DNA of 64,000 nt from Agromyces lapidis (lineage in GTDB: Bacteria > Actinomycetota > Actinomycetes > Actinomycetales > Microbacteriaceae). Each line of letters opens with the position of its first letter. Position 1 is the first letter of the stretch. Both the position numbers and the translations under genes were made by a program. Positions 53,055 to 62,355 of the stretch are shown here, piece after piece. The notes beneath the pieces are model-generated. The model saw only the letters and a program-made list of their open reading frames with translations. It was not told the origin of the DNA and ran no database searches. The stretch covers positions 372,001 to 436,000 of the forward strand of contig NZ_WBIQ01000005.1 in assembly GCF_009749405.1 (NCBI RefSeq), written 5' to 3'.

Positions 53055-53088
53055 CGAGGCGCCGACCCCCGGAGGGGCCGACGCCTCG
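53055..53088. terminator. Bidirectional stem-loop between TetR and M6 protease genes
   Basis: CGAGGCGCCGACCCC (53055-53069) pairs with GGGGCCGACGCCTCG (53074-53088), 15 bp with two positions not perfectly complementary. Genes on either side converge on it, so it may end both. Confidence 0.65.
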
Positions 53089-53114
53089 TCGGTACTGCGT
53101 TGGTGCGTTGCCGC

Positions 53115-55982
53115 TCAGCCCGCCGCGGGGGGCGTGATGCTGATGAGCGCCGCGGTGTTGCCCTTGAAGGCCTTCTTCACCGAGATGACGGTGCCGTAGC
53201 CCACGCCGTCGTCGGCCGGGTTGCCCGAGCCGAACGGCCCGACACCCACGTCGACGCCGTCGTAGTCGGGCAGACGGTTTCCGGCGAGGTCGTACAGCGG
53301 GGTGCTGTACTGGGCGTTGCCGACCGACGGAACGACGGTCGACGCGTCACGGTCGCGGTAGAAGAGCCCGCCGGTCGCCTCGTTGAGTGCGAAGCCGGGC
53401 ACCCAGCCGCGGTCGTCGGTGAAGGTGCTCACCGGGTCGAGGGCCGCGATGTCGGTGCAGAACTCGTCACCGGTGCCACCGATGAAGCACTCCGTGAACG
53501 GGTACGTCTTGGTGAGACCGAACGACGCGTTCGACGACTGGGCACGCGACGGCATGATGTTCAGCGTCGACGGGTCGGCGTCGGCCGCGGCACCGGTGCG
53601 CTGCAGCGGGTTGAAGTGGCTGTCGACGAGCAGGAGCCCGCCCTTCGCACCGTAGCTCGGCAGCGCCGCCTCGTTCGAGAGGATCTGGTTCGAGTTGCCG
53701 TACGTGGTGTCGCGGTACCAGACCAGAGCGCCCGGCGCGTTGTACGCGAGCTTCTCGACCTTCCAGGCGCCGTCGCTGTAGACGGAGTTGTAGCCGTACT
53801 TCAGGCCCTCGTCGAAGCCGTCGAAGTTGCGCCACTCGACCAGGTAGTACTGCGCCTTGACCGAGGTGCCGGTGTCGATGCGCCAGCCGGGGCCGGTGGT
53901 GTCGGCGAAGCTGCCGACCTTGGGCGTCCAGCCGTTCTCGCCCGACTCCACGTCGTCGCTCCACGTGGTGGTGTCGCCGCTCGTGAGCGAGAAGTCGTCG
54001 GCGAACCAGCCGCGCTCCTGGAAGGCGGCGTCGGTCGCCATGCGGAGGCGGAGGTCGATCGACTGGCCGGCGTAGGCCGAGAGGTCGACGTACTGGTGCT
54101 GCCAGCCGTGCGAGTCACCCGTGAGGCCGTACTTGCGGTCGCCGAAGCCGTGCAGGTTGCCGTTCGGGTCGGGGTAGCCGTCGGGGGTCGTGGCCTCCGT
54201 GCCGTCGGTGTTGAACACCTTCTGGTCGGTCCACGTGGTGCCGCCGTCGGTCGAGATCTCGACGAAGCCGAAGTCCCAGTCGGACTCGATCACGAAGTTG
54301 TTCCACATCCAGAACTTGGCGTCGGCGCCCACGTCGAGCTTGCGCTCGATGCGGATGTCGCCCCAGTCCTGGTCGGCGCCGGTGTACCACATGTTCTCGC
54401 CGCCGTGCGGGGCGGCGAGGGTGACGGTCTTGTCGGGGAGGTTCACCTTCACGCCGTCTTCGCTGCCCTTGAGGGGGCGCGAGTTCTGGCCGACCTTGAC
54501 GGTGGTCTCGTCGTCACCGGGGTTCACGACCTGCGGGTCGGCCCAGCCGAGCACCCACTTGTCCCAGAGGCCCATGTGCGTCGGCATCGACTGGAAGATG
54601 GGGCCCGCGTGCGAGCCGGAGCTCATGAGGTCCCAGAAGTCGATGTCGCTGCTGCCGGCGTTCGAGGTGTCGTAGAGGTCGGGCAGACCGAGGTCGTGGC
54701 CGTACTCGTGAGCGAACACGCCGACGCCCGAGTCCTCGGGCTGCACGATGTAGTTCGAGAGCTGGAGGTCGGTGCCGGGGATCGTCGCGCCGCCGAGGAC
54801 CGCCGAGGAGTGCGCCCACAGGGCGTACGTGCCCTGCGCGCCGCCGCCGCCGGACTTGTCTTCACCGGCGTGCACGAGCACGACGTGGTCGATCACGCCG
54901 TCGGGCTCGTTGACGTTGCCGTCGCCGTCGCGGTCGCCCTGGTCCTCGATGTCGTAGTCGGCCCAGGGGAAGTCGGGCTGCGCCTCGGCGAGGGCTGCGA
55001 CCGCGTCGATCGGCAGCTGGCCGGGACCCTTGGGGTTGGAGGGGTGGCCCTGCTGGTCCTGCATGGGACCGGCCTCGTAGACGCCCTCTTCGTTCTGGTG
55101 GCACACCGTGGCGCCGTAGTACGCCTCGGAGTGCGGGACCGTGATCCACGGGGTCGCCTCACCGGTGACGGTGTAGGCGCCGCGCGACATCTCTTCGTAC
55201 ATCGACTTCATCGTGTAGCCCGAGATGTCGAAGCCGGGCTTGCCGTCGGGGCCGGTGAGGTCGGTGCGGACGCGCTCGGTGATGCCTTCGTCGGTGAAGA
55301 GCATCTTGTTGAAGTGCTCCGACGAGAAGTCGGGCACCCACATCGAGTTGTTGTCCTCGAGCTCGTAGTCGGCGGGGTTGGGGATGCCGTTGTGGAGGGG
55401 GCCGTTCTGGACGTTGCCGGGCTTGCAGGTGGTCGCACCGAACTCGGTCGGGACGTAGCTGCCGGTGAAGTCGTCGTTCGCCGCGTCGTTGAACTCGACG
55501 AGGATCGTGAGGAGCTTGGCCTCCTGGGTGACGTCGGCCTGCTTGTAGTTGGGGGACTTCTTCGGCTTCTTGGCGTCCTTGTTCGCCTTCAGCTGCTCCT
55601 GCTTGAGCTGCTTCGGGCTCTTGCCCGTCTCGTTCGACTTGTTCTCGAGCTTCGCGAGGCCGCCCGCGGCCTGCGGGTTGCCTGCGGCGAACTTCGCGTC
55701 GATCTCCATGGCGGTCGCCAGCGCGTCCTCGGCGCTCGGGGTGACGACCTTGTTGCCGTGGATGTCGAAGGCGGCTTCGTCGTCGGCACCCACGACCGCC
55801 TCCGCACGGGGGGCGACGTAGTTCATGTAGTACTCCGAGTCGCTGATCACCGGCGGCGATACCGGTGATTCAGCCGCGGCAGCGGTGCTGACTCCGAACG
55901 ACACCATTCCGGTGGCGGCGAGTGCGAGCACCGGGACGACCGCGACCGCACGCTTGCGCGCGCGGCTGGTGAATCCAGACAT
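53115..55982 (-). CDS. Secreted metalloprotease, immune inhibitor A-like (M6)
   Basis: 955 residues from ATG 55982 behind GGGAGA. A signal peptide KRAVAVVPVLALAATGMVSFGV ends near ASTAAAAES. The zinc site is HEYGHDLGLPD at 425-435 with Glu426 as base, followed by the SDIDFWDLMSSG region with the third ligand. DGDGNVNEPDGVIDHVVLVHAGED before it is typical for M6 peptidases. The C-terminal half is beta-rich, with EISTDGGTTW and AFQERGWFADDFSLT resembling the MAM-like/VWA-like modules of InhA. It should be exported, processed at its prodomain (residues about 40-150), and degrade extracellular proteins. Confidence 0.92.
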   Translation of the reverse strand: MSGFTSRARKRAVAVVPVLALAATGMVSFGVSTAAAAESPVSPPVISDSEYYMNYVAPRAEAVVGADDEAAFDIHGNKVVTPSAEDALATAMEIDAKFAAGNPQAAGGLAKLENKSNETGKSPKQLKQEQLKANKDAKKPKKSPNYKQADVTQEAKLLTILVEFNDAANDDFTGSYVPTEFGATTCKPGNVQNGPLHNGIPNPADYELEDNNSMWVPDFSSEHFNKMLFTDEGITERVRTDLTGPDGKPGFDISGYTMKSMYEEMSRGAYTVTGEATPWITVPHSEAYYGATVCHQNEEGVYEAGPMQDQQGHPSNPKGPGQLPIDAVAALAEAQPDFPWADYDIEDQGDRDGDGNVNEPDGVIDHVVLVHAGEDKSGGGGAQGTYALWAHSSAVLGGATIPGTDLQLSNYIVQPEDSGVGVFAHEYGHDLGLPDLYDTSNAGSSDIDFWDLMSSGSHAGPIFQSMPTHMGLWDKWVLGWADPQVVNPGDDETTVKVGQNSRPLKGSEDGVKVNLPDKTVTLAAPHGGENMWYTGADQDWGDIRIERKLDVGADAKFWMWNNFVIESDWDFGFVEISTDGGTTWTDQKVFNTDGTEATTPDGYPDPNGNLHGFGDRKYGLTGDSHGWQHQYVDLSAYAGQSIDLRLRMATDAAFQERGWFADDFSLTSGDTTTWSDDVESGENGWTPKVGSFADTTGPGWRIDTGTSVKAQYYLVEWRNFDGFDEGLKYGYNSVYSDGAWKVEKLAYNAPGALVWYRDTTYGNSNQILSNEAALPSYGAKGGLLLVDSHFNPLQRTGAAADADPSTLNIMPSRAQSSNASFGLTKTYPFTECFIGGTGDEFCTDIAALDPVSTFTDDRGWVPGFALNEATGGLFYRDRDASTVVPSVGNAQYSTPLYDLAGNRLPDYDGVDVGVGPFGSGNPADDGVGYGTVISVKKAFKGNTAALISITPPAAG

Positions 55983-56267
55983 GCTTCTCCCTTCGAGTGA
56001 CTCGGCGGAGGTGACCGTCGAGACACGCACGGCGCCCGTCGGTGGACGGACGTAATCGGCATACTGCCGTGAGCAGACGTGTCTATGGAAGAGCTGTATC
56101 GAATCTGTGGAGAACTTCGCACGGTCGTTGCGCGGAACGGCGCGGATCGGACGACGCGTGCGGTTTTCTGGTGTCGTGATCCCGCCACTTGGCGGAATTA
56201 CGACAGCTGCGCGGTGGTGATTCCGAGTCGGGCCCCTCGTCCTCGAGGGTGCTCGATCGCGGAGCGC

Positions 56268-56942
56268 TCAGCCGAGCAGCAGGGAGCGCAGCTGGTCGGC
56301 CGAGTGCACGACCGCCATCGCGTCGCCGGCCTCGGCGGGCGAGCCGTAGCCCCATTCGACGAGGATCGTCGGCACCCCGTTGGCGAGCGCGCCGAGGGTG
56401 TCGTAGCCGCGGTCGCCGACCATGACGGAGTTCGCGGTGTCGACGCCCTGCGACTGCAGGCGGCGCAGTGCCTCGGCGACGACGTCGGCCTTCGTGCTGC
56501 GCGACTCGTCGTCGCTCGCCCCGGTGATCACGGTGAAGTACTCGCTGAGGCCGGCGTGGTCGAGCACCTGGCGTGCCATCCGCTCGGGCTTCGAGGTCGC
56601 GAGGGCGATCGGCACCCCCGCCGCGTGGAGCCGCTCGAGCACGCCGGCGACGCCGGGGAACACGGGCGAGCGCAGCACGTGCTCGCCGTAGTGGTCGCGG
56701 TAGACGTTCAGAGCCTCCCAGGCCTCGGCGTCGTCGAAGCCGGCCGTCATGCGGAGGCTGTCGAGCAGCGGGGGGCCGACGTAGGTGCGCAGCGTGTCGT
56801 CGGAGGGCACCGGCAGGCCCATCTCGGCGAACATGTGCGCGAGGGAGCCCGTGATGTCGGCGGCGGAGTCGATGATGGTGCCGTCGAGATCGAACAGCAC
56901 GGCCGACCACGTACGAGTGGGGGAGAGGGTCGGGGAAGTCAC
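56268..56942 (-). CDS. HAD-superfamily phosphatase, phosphoglycolate phosphatase-like
   Basis: 224 residues from a GTG at 56942 with AGGA upstream. FDLDGTIIDSAADI is the nucleophile motif DxDGT, LATSKPERM motif II, and VMVGDRGYDTLGAL motif IV. The cap is of the C1 type, as in Gph/PgmB-like enzymes. Substrate could be phosphoglycolate or another small phosphate ester. The 150 bp towards NucS hold only a stem-loop. Confidence 0.9.
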   Translation of the reverse strand: MTSPTLSPTRTWSAVLFDLDGTIIDSAADITGSLAHMFAEMGLPVPSDDTLRTYVGPPLLDSLRMTAGFDDAEAWEALNVYRDHYGEHVLRSPVFPGVAGVLERLHAAGVPIALATSKPERMARQVLDHAGLSEYFTVITGASDDESRSTKADVVAEALRRLQSQGVDTANSVMVGDRGYDTLGALANGVPTILVEWGYGSPAEAGDAMAVVHSADQLRSLLLG

Positions 56943-57052
56943 CGTGACATCCTAGGACGCGAGAATTCGAGTGATGCTCGTATTGCGGCAGGCCTCAGCG
57001 AACCCGCAGCGAGTGTTCAGGCGGTGAGTTCGGCACGCGGATGCCGCTGCGC

Positions 57053-57084
57053 CGCGCCGTGACGGACGACGGGATCACGGCGCG
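57053..57084 (-). terminator. Stem-loop after the nucS gene
   Basis: CGCGCCGTGA and TCACGGCGCG pair perfectly over 10 bp around a 12-nt loop. It begins 9 bp beyond the nucS stop codon, on the minus strand. Confidence 0.65.
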
Positions 57085-57092
57085 CGGCCCGC

Positions 57093-57788
57093 TCAGAACA
57101 GCCGCGAGTCGCCGTCGTCGACGCCGCGCATCGCGTCGTAGTCGAGCACCAGGCAGCGGATTCCGCGGTCTTCGGCGAGGGTGCGCGCCTGCGGCTTGAT
57201 CTCCTGCGCGGCGAACACCCCGGTGACGGGGGCGAGCAGTGGGTCGCGGTTCATGAGCTCGAGGTAGCGGGTCAGCTGCTCGACGCCGTCGATGTCGCCG
57301 CGACGCTTCAGCTCGACGGCGACGCTCGCGCCCGAGGCATCCGTCGCGAGGATGTCGACCGGGCCGATCGCCGTCATGTACTCGCGTCGCACCAGGCGGT
57401 GCCCCTCGCCGAGCAGCTCGATCTGCTCGGCGAGCAGCTTCTGCAGGTGCGCCTCGACGCCGTTCTTCTGGAGGCCGGGGTCGATGCCGAGCTCGTGCGC
57501 GGAGTCGTGCAGCACCTCGTGGATCGAGACGATCAGGCGGTCGGCCGTCTTCTTGTGCGTGACCGTCCACAGCTCGACGATGCCGGCCGCGCGCTGCTCG
57601 TCGTCGGGCTCGCTCGTCGCGAGGGTGCAGGGCGGGCTCATCCAGTTGAGGGGCTTGTAGCTGCCGCCGTCGGAGTGCACGAGGAGGCTGCCGTCGCCCT
57701 TCACCATGAGCAGGCGGGTCGCGAGCGGGAGGTGGGCTTGGAGCCGCCCCGCGTAGTCGACGGAGCAGCGGGCGATGACGAGACGCAC
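57093..57788 (-). CDS. nucS: Endonuclease NucS, mismatch-specific (EndoMS)
   Basis: 231 residues. The N-terminal domain [16 protein letters not shown] is the DNA-binding part; the catalytic core has [23 protein letters not shown], giving the Asp-Glu-x-Lys nuclease motif, and [15 protein letters not shown] supplies Gln and Tyr. NucS makes double-strand cuts at mismatches and replaces MutS/MutL repair in many actinobacteria and archaea. The C-terminus DGDSRLF matches the DSRLF-type peptide that binds the replication clamp DnaN. Its presence here independently supports an actinobacterial source. Confidence 0.95.
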   Translation of the reverse strand: MRLVIARCSVDYAGRLQAHLPLATRLLMVKGDGSLLVHSDGGSYKPLNWMSPPCTLATSEPDDEQRAAGIVELWTVTHKKTADRLIVSIHEVLHDSAHELGIDPGLQKNGVEAHLQKLLAEQIELLGEGHRLVRREYMTAIGPVDILATDASGASVAVELKRRGDIDGVEQLTRYLELMNRDPLLAPVTGVFAAQEIKPQARTLAEDRGIRCLVLDYDAMRGVDDGDSRLF

Positions 57789-57865
57789 CCGACGAGTGTA
57801 TCCGCCGCTCGGGGGGTCGTTCTGCGACAGCGCGGCCGTGAGTGCGCCCTGATCCTGACGGAATC

Positions 57866-57991
57866 CGACCCCCGGAACGGGTGTGCTCGGGCGAACCCCG
57901 GAAGGGGTGCTCGGGCGAACCGCGGAACGGGTGCTCGGGCGACCCCCGGAACGGGTGTGCTCGGGCGACCCCCGGAACGGGTGTGCTCGGG
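57866..57991. repeat. Five-unit 24-26 bp tandem repeat
   Basis: Units start at 57866, 57892, 57916, 57940 and 57966. The common form begins CGACCCCCGGAACGGGTG and ends TGCTCGGG; two units lack two bases. Each contains CCCGGAACGGG, which can fold as a CCCG/CGGG stem. It lies between the nucS start and the MFS stop, i.e. in the nucS 5' region or MFS 3' region. Confidence 0.85.
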
Positions 57992-58010
57992 CGCCAGGCC
58001 GGCGGGCGGG

Positions 58011-59243
58011 TCAGGAGGATGCGACGCGGCTGCGTTCGCGCGCGGCCGGGGCCGCGAGGAACGAGAGCACGAGCAGCACGAGGATGACGAGGAGCGCGTT
58101 GAGGATGCCGAACTGCTGGCCGATGAACCCGAGCAGGGGCGGGCCCGTGAGGAAGGCGCAGTAGCCGATGATCGCGACCGCGCTCACGCGCGCCGCCGAG
58201 TCGGTCGGGTGGTCGGCGGCGGCCGACATGCCCACTGGGAACCCGAGCGAGGAGCCGACTCCCCAGAGCACGGTGCCCACGACGAGCATCCAGGTCTCGG
58301 TGCCGAAGATGAAGAGCGAGAGCCCGATGATGCCGACGATCGCGAGGACGCGCAGCACCGGCACGCGCCCGTACCGGTCGAGCACCGGCCCGCCGACGAC
58401 GCGGGCTGCCGTGATCGAGACCGTGAACACGCCGAACATGATCGCGCCGATCGTCGCGTCGAAGCCGTGCCCGTCGACGACGGCGAGGGCGAGCCAGTCG
58501 TTGGCCGAGCCCTCGGCGAACGACATGCCGAGCATGATGACCCCGATGAGGAGGAGGCGCACATCGCCCCAGACGGCGAGGTTGGCCCTGAGGCGCTCGG
58601 CGAACGGCGGGCGGGGGGTGTCCGCGTGGGTGTCGTCGCCGACCTCGGCTCGCAGGGGCACTGAGCGCACCGCGACGAAGATGGCGACGGCGATGCCGAG
58701 CGCGATGGCCAGGAGGTGGATCGACACCGGCACCTCGGCAGCGGAGGCGGCCGCCGCGACCCCCGCGCCCGCGACCGTGCCGAAGGAGAAGAAGGCGTGC
58801 ATGAGCGGCATGACCGTTCGGCCGATCTCGCGCTCGGCCTCGGCGCCCTCGACGTTCATCATCACGTCGACGGCGCCGTTGCCGAAGCCGAAGAGGGCGA
58901 GGCCGATGACCACGAGCGGCACCGAGGGAAGGAGGGCGGAACCCCCGATGCCGGTGAACACGAGCCCCGCCGAGACGGTCACGAGCGCGCCGATCATGCC
59001 GAGGCGCGCGCCGAGCCGGGCGAGCAGCCACGGTGCGGCGATGAGTCCGAGCACCGCGCCGGCCGAGGAGGCGAGGATGACGAGACCGACCCCCTGCGTG
59101 CTGAGCCCGGTGTCGTCGCGGATCGCGGGGATGCGCGCGACCCAGCTCGCCATGCCGAGCCCCGAGAGGAAGAAGATCGCGAAGATGGCGTTGCGCCAGG
59201 CGACGAGTTCGCGCGGGCGGCGGGTCGCGGTCGGTTCTGCCAT
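58011..59243 (-). CDS. MFS transporter (sugar/drug permease)
   Basis: 410 residues with twelve predicted helices. The N-terminal AIFAIFFLSGLGMASWVARIPAIRD and the helices with GLGLVILASSAGAVLGL are like the MFS group often annotated as sugar/fucose permeases. The conserved loop 2-3 motif is degenerate. It is likely to move a small solute by symport or exchange. The promoter carries TACAGT and a 16-bp palindrome, so it is probably repressed. Substrate unknown. Confidence 0.88.
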   Translation of the reverse strand: MAEPTATRRPRELVAWRNAIFAIFFLSGLGMASWVARIPAIRDDTGLSTQGVGLVILASSAGAVLGLIAAPWLLARLGARLGMIGALVTVSAGLVFTGIGGSALLPSVPLVVIGLALFGFGNGAVDVMMNVEGAEAEREIGRTVMPLMHAFFSFGTVAGAGVAAAASAAEVPVSIHLLAIALGIAVAIFVAVRSVPLRAEVGDDTHADTPRPPFAERLRANLAVWGDVRLLLIGVIMLGMSFAEGSANDWLALAVVDGHGFDATIGAIMFGVFTVSITAARVVGGPVLDRYGRVPVLRVLAIVGIIGLSLFIFGTETWMLVVGTVLWGVGSSLGFPVGMSAAADHPTDSAARVSAVAIIGYCAFLTGPPLLGFIGQQFGILNALLVILVLLVLSFLAAPAARERSRVASS

Positions 59244-59275
59244 CGGGGAGTCCTCATCGGTGTCGCGGTCGAGTC

Positions 59276-59298
59276 ATCGAATCGATTCGATCACTGTA
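59276..59298 (-). promoter_or_regulatory. Promoter -10 and 16-bp palindromic operator of the MFS gene
   Basis: On the minus strand TACAGT (59298-59293) is followed after one base by the perfect palindrome ATCGAATCGATTCGAT (59276-59291), whose centre is AATCGATT. A repressor bound there would cover the start site. The same AATCGATT core recurs before the sulfatase gene. Confidence 0.55.
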
Positions 59299-59331
59299 CC
59301 CGAGCCGTCGGGATGTCGCATCCCGGAACCG

Positions 59332-59363
59332 CTCGTGCGGCCCGGAGGACCGGGCCGCACGAG
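59332..59363 (-). terminator. Perfect 14-bp hairpin after the collagenase gene
   Basis: CTCGTGCGGCCCGG and CCGGGCCGCACGAG pair around loop AGGA, 22 bp beyond the stop codon of the leftward collagenase gene. A smaller GGGATG/CATCCC stem lies at 59310-59324. Confidence 0.8.
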
Positions 59364-59385
59364 GGTTCGGGATTGGCCGGAAGGC

Positions 59386-61968
59386 TCAGAAGCTCGCCGT
59401 GACGCTCACCCCCGCGAAGTCGGTCACGCCGGTGAGGGCGACGTAGTTCCATCCGGCCTGCGGCCACTCGACGACGACCCGCTCGGTGGTGCTGCCGGGA
59501 ACGGTCGAGCGTGCGACGTGCGCATTGCGGTCGGCCCAGCCGTAGCAGTTGTAGTACAGGTCGAGGTCGCCGGTGCCGCCCGAGGTCTCGACCGTCACAC
59601 GGGGCGTGCCGGCCGGAACCCAGACGAACAGGTGGTCGGTCCCGCCGGCCGAGCCCGAGCGCGCCGACCGCACGCACCCGTTCTCGAGCATGCGCAGGTC
59701 GGCGGCGTCGCACTCGGGCAGCCCGGGGCCGGGCCCGTCGTCGCCCTCGACGATCACCTGGTGCGTCGTCGTCGCGGTCGCGCCGTCGTCGTCGGTGACG
59801 GTGAGCCGCACCGTGTAGTCGCCCGCGGCGGCGTAGCTCGCCACGGGGTTCTGCTCGGTCGAGGTCTGCCCGTCGCCGAACGACCAGCTCCACGCGGCGA
59901 TCGTGCCGTCGGCGTCGGTCGAGGCATCCGTGAACGCGACCGCGAGGCCGTCGATGCTCGTCTCGAAGGCGGCGACCGGCGCAGTGTTCTCGGGGTCGGT
60001 GCCGCCCCCGCCGAGGTCGTCGCTGCAGTCGCCCGCGGCGCAGCGCGTGAGGTAGTCCGCGAACTCCGCGTCGTAGCGCGTGCCGATCGTCTGGGTGAGG
60101 TAGCTGCGCGCCTCGTCCCAGCGGCCCGCGCGATACGAGCCGAGCACCGTCTGCAGCTCGCTCGGGTGCTCGTTCAGCAGGAACGCCGCAGCGAGGTAGC
60201 CCCAGCGGTAGACCCGCTCGGTGCCGTGGTCGTACGAGGTGTCGAACAGCTCGCTCAGCTTGTAGGTGCCGAGCGCCGCGGCCGACTGCGCCGCGGTGTA
60301 CGCCTCGCCGCGGTAGTGGTACGAGATGTACTCGGCGAAGCCCTCGACCCACCAGATCGTCGGGGTCTGCATGTTCTCGGCGAAGTCGCCGTGCATGTTG
60401 AACCGGCCGTCGAGGTAGTGGGTGTACTCGTGGTTGAGGTTCCACACCGCGAACGCGGGGCGCAGCCATTCGGCCTCGTAGGCGATGAAGCGGGCGATGT
60501 TGTCGGATGCCGCGGGGTCGCCCTCGAGGTACATGCCGCCGTTGTTCGTGTCGATGTCGAAGATCGCACCGGCGTAGTCGCCGTAATCGGCGCTCGAGTC
60601 GAACACGACGACCTCGATCTGGTCGTTGACGTCGTTCGGCACCGGACCCGGGTCCTTCGCGACCGCGTGGAAGTAGCGGTCCTGGGCGAGCAGGCTCTCG
60701 CAGCTCGTCGCGAGCTCCTGCGTGCTCATCTCCTGGGCCCGGATGGTGATGCCCGCGGAGCAGTCGTGGCGCACGGGCAGCACCGCGTCGGCGACACGGT
60801 CGGCGAGGTCGCACGTGCCGTACTCGGCGCAGGCGTCGCCGTCGTAGTAGTTCACGACGGTCGCGGTCGCGATCCAGAGCGGCGCGGTCGGGCTGCCGAG
60901 CGAGGTGCGGCCGAGCAGGTCGATCACGAGCGGCTTCGCCGCAGCGCGGATGGCGTCGTCGCCGAGGAACCGGGCGAGTTCGCGGCCCGCGTTCGACGGC
61001 AGGAAGCCGGAGTCGCCGCCGACGAGGTCGAGGTGGGCCACGGCGAAGTCGCGCAGCGTGGTGAGTACGCCCGGGTCGGCCGCGATGGCCGAGACGAAGG
61101 CCGGCACCTGGTGGCCCCGGAACAGCACGGTGAAGGTGTTGTTCACAGCGTTGCGCATCCACCAGGATGCCTCGTAGTCGGCGTCGTAGCCGGTGAGCAG
61201 CCGCTCGACGACGTCGAGGTAGCGCGCGTTGAGCTCGGAGCTGTCGATCAGGATGACCGCCTCGCTCAGGATCTCGCCGTTCGCGTCGGTGACGTCGCGC
61301 GAGCGTGCGTTGCCGAAGTAGGCGTCGAGCGCCCCGGCGGTGGCGTTCGACAGCGTGCTGCCGTAGTCGCCCACGTTCTCGGCGTCGTAGTACTGCACGT
61401 AGTAGCCGGCGCGGAGGAACAGCACGAGCTGCGCCGCCGAGGTGGAGTTGTCACCGGGGTAGTTCTGCGCGACCGTGCGCAGCGCGTTCGCGACCGAGAC
61501 CATCTGCGACTCGGCGAAGATCGCCTTCGCCTCAGCGCCCTTCACCGAGAACAGCCCGTTCACGCAGTCGGTGGTGCTCGCGCGGACCAGGTCGACGAGC
61601 GCCTGGCCCTGCACTGCGGCGAACGCGGCGGCACTGCACTCCGCCGCCGCGGCTCGGGCCGTCGACCGGCTCGCGGTCCCGGCCGAGGGCCGGTCGGGCA
61701 GTTCGACCTCGCGGCCGGCCTCGGTGCGGTGCACCGCCTCGTTGGCGGTCAGCGGGGCCGTCGCCTCGAGGGCGTCGGCGCCTGAGGAGTCGCTCGCGCC
61801 CGCGGCGTCGGCCGTGCCGATCTCGGACGCTGGCCCGAAGCCGGTCTCCGCCGTGGCGGCGGGGAGTGCGGCGTTCGCCGCGAGTGGGGTGCAGAGACTG
61901 AACAGGAGCGTGAGCGACAGTGCGACTGCCGCCCCCGCCCCGCCTCGTCGTCGGAACGTCGTGGTCAT
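59386..61968 (-). CDS. Secreted collagenase-like metalloprotease (M9) with PKD and PPC domains
   Basis: 860 residues from ATG 61968 behind GGAGGTC. Signal peptide AVALSLTLLFSLCTPLAANA. The long helical activator domain (about 100-380) precedes the M9 core with HEYTH at 513-517 and a downstream Glu in EGFAEYISYHY. After residue 660 comes a PKD fold (APVAAFETSIDGLAVAFTD; AAWSWSFGDG) and then a C-terminal PPC-like jelly roll from about 775 (SGSAGGTDHLFVWVPAGTPR). This order matches clostridial and Vibrio-type collagenases. It should digest collagen-like or other proteins outside the cell. Confidence 0.93.
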   Translation of the reverse strand: MTTTFRRRGGAGAAVALSLTLLFSLCTPLAANAALPAATAETGFGPASEIGTADAAGASDSSGADALEATAPLTANEAVHRTEAGREVELPDRPSAGTASRSTARAAAAECSAAAFAAVQGQALVDLVRASTTDCVNGLFSVKGAEAKAIFAESQMVSVANALRTVAQNYPGDNSTSAAQLVLFLRAGYYVQYYDAENVGDYGSTLSNATAGALDAYFGNARSRDVTDANGEILSEAVILIDSSELNARYLDVVERLLTGYDADYEASWWMRNAVNNTFTVLFRGHQVPAFVSAIAADPGVLTTLRDFAVAHLDLVGGDSGFLPSNAGRELARFLGDDAIRAAAKPLVIDLLGRTSLGSPTAPLWIATATVVNYYDGDACAEYGTCDLADRVADAVLPVRHDCSAGITIRAQEMSTQELATSCESLLAQDRYFHAVAKDPGPVPNDVNDQIEVVVFDSSADYGDYAGAIFDIDTNNGGMYLEGDPAASDNIARFIAYEAEWLRPAFAVWNLNHEYTHYLDGRFNMHGDFAENMQTPTIWWVEGFAEYISYHYRGEAYTAAQSAAALGTYKLSELFDTSYDHGTERVYRWGYLAAAFLLNEHPSELQTVLGSYRAGRWDEARSYLTQTIGTRYDAEFADYLTRCAAGDCSDDLGGGGTDPENTAPVAAFETSIDGLAVAFTDASTDADGTIAAWSWSFGDGQTSTEQNPVASYAAAGDYTVRLTVTDDDGATATTTHQVIVEGDDGPGPGLPECDAADLRMLENGCVRSARSGSAGGTDHLFVWVPAGTPRVTVETSGGTGDLDLYYNCYGWADRNAHVARSTVPGSTTERVVVEWPQAGWNYVALTGVTDFAGVSVTASF

Positions 61969-62310
61969 CGTTGACCTCCATCGGTTGTCTGCCTTGCGGT
62001 CGGAGAAACCGGCACTTCGGGTTCCCGACCCTGTGCTGACCCCGGCGCGAGCCGGAGACGGCGCGTCATCGTCGAGCGCCGCGGACATACTGTCATGTAT
62101 TACACATCACGCGCTACATATTGAACACAAATTTGTCCCCCGATCGAGGGAGTGACCCTGCGCTCAGCGCGCGCCGGAACCGCCCGCCCCCCGAGGAATC
62201 ACGGCCATCGTGGCGATTCGCACGGGCTGCGGATGTCCCCCGGGGGCCTGCGGAGGCGAGGCGGCAGGCGCGCGCCGCCGGCGCTGGTCCGGAGGCGCGC
62301 GACGGCGACC

Positions 62311-62340
62311 TTGTCGCGGGGCGATGCGCCGGACTAGGGT
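62311..62340 (+). promoter_or_regulatory. Sulfatase promoter
   Basis: TTGTCG (62311-62316) and TAGGGT (62335-62340) are 18 bp apart and lie 36 bp before the start codon. Together with the operator five bases further on they form the same arrangement as at 63.8 kb. Confidence 0.5.
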
Positions 62341-62345
62341 GCTGC

Positions 62346-62355
62346 TAATCGATTA
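62346..62355. promoter_or_regulatory. Sulfatase operator (TAATCGATTA palindrome)
   Basis: TAATCGATTA is a perfect 10-bp palindrome five bases after the -10 box, at the transcription start. It contains AATCGATT, the centre of the MFS operator, and TAATCG/CGATTA half-sites found at 63859-63884. LacI-type repressors bind such sites. Confidence 0.55.

Noticed and set aside
53100-55868. 922-residue open frame opposite the M6 protease
   Set aside because: Antisense shadow; valine- and arginine-rich without recognisable domains.
57866-57991. Possible CRISPR array
   Set aside because: Units abut without spacers and vary in length by two bases; no cas genes in the window.
58168-61785. 1205-residue open frame on the plus strand opposite the MFS and collagenase genes
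   Set aside because: Shadow of two genes with clear motifs on the minus strand; amino acid content is Arg/Ala/Val-biased and no family motif is seen.
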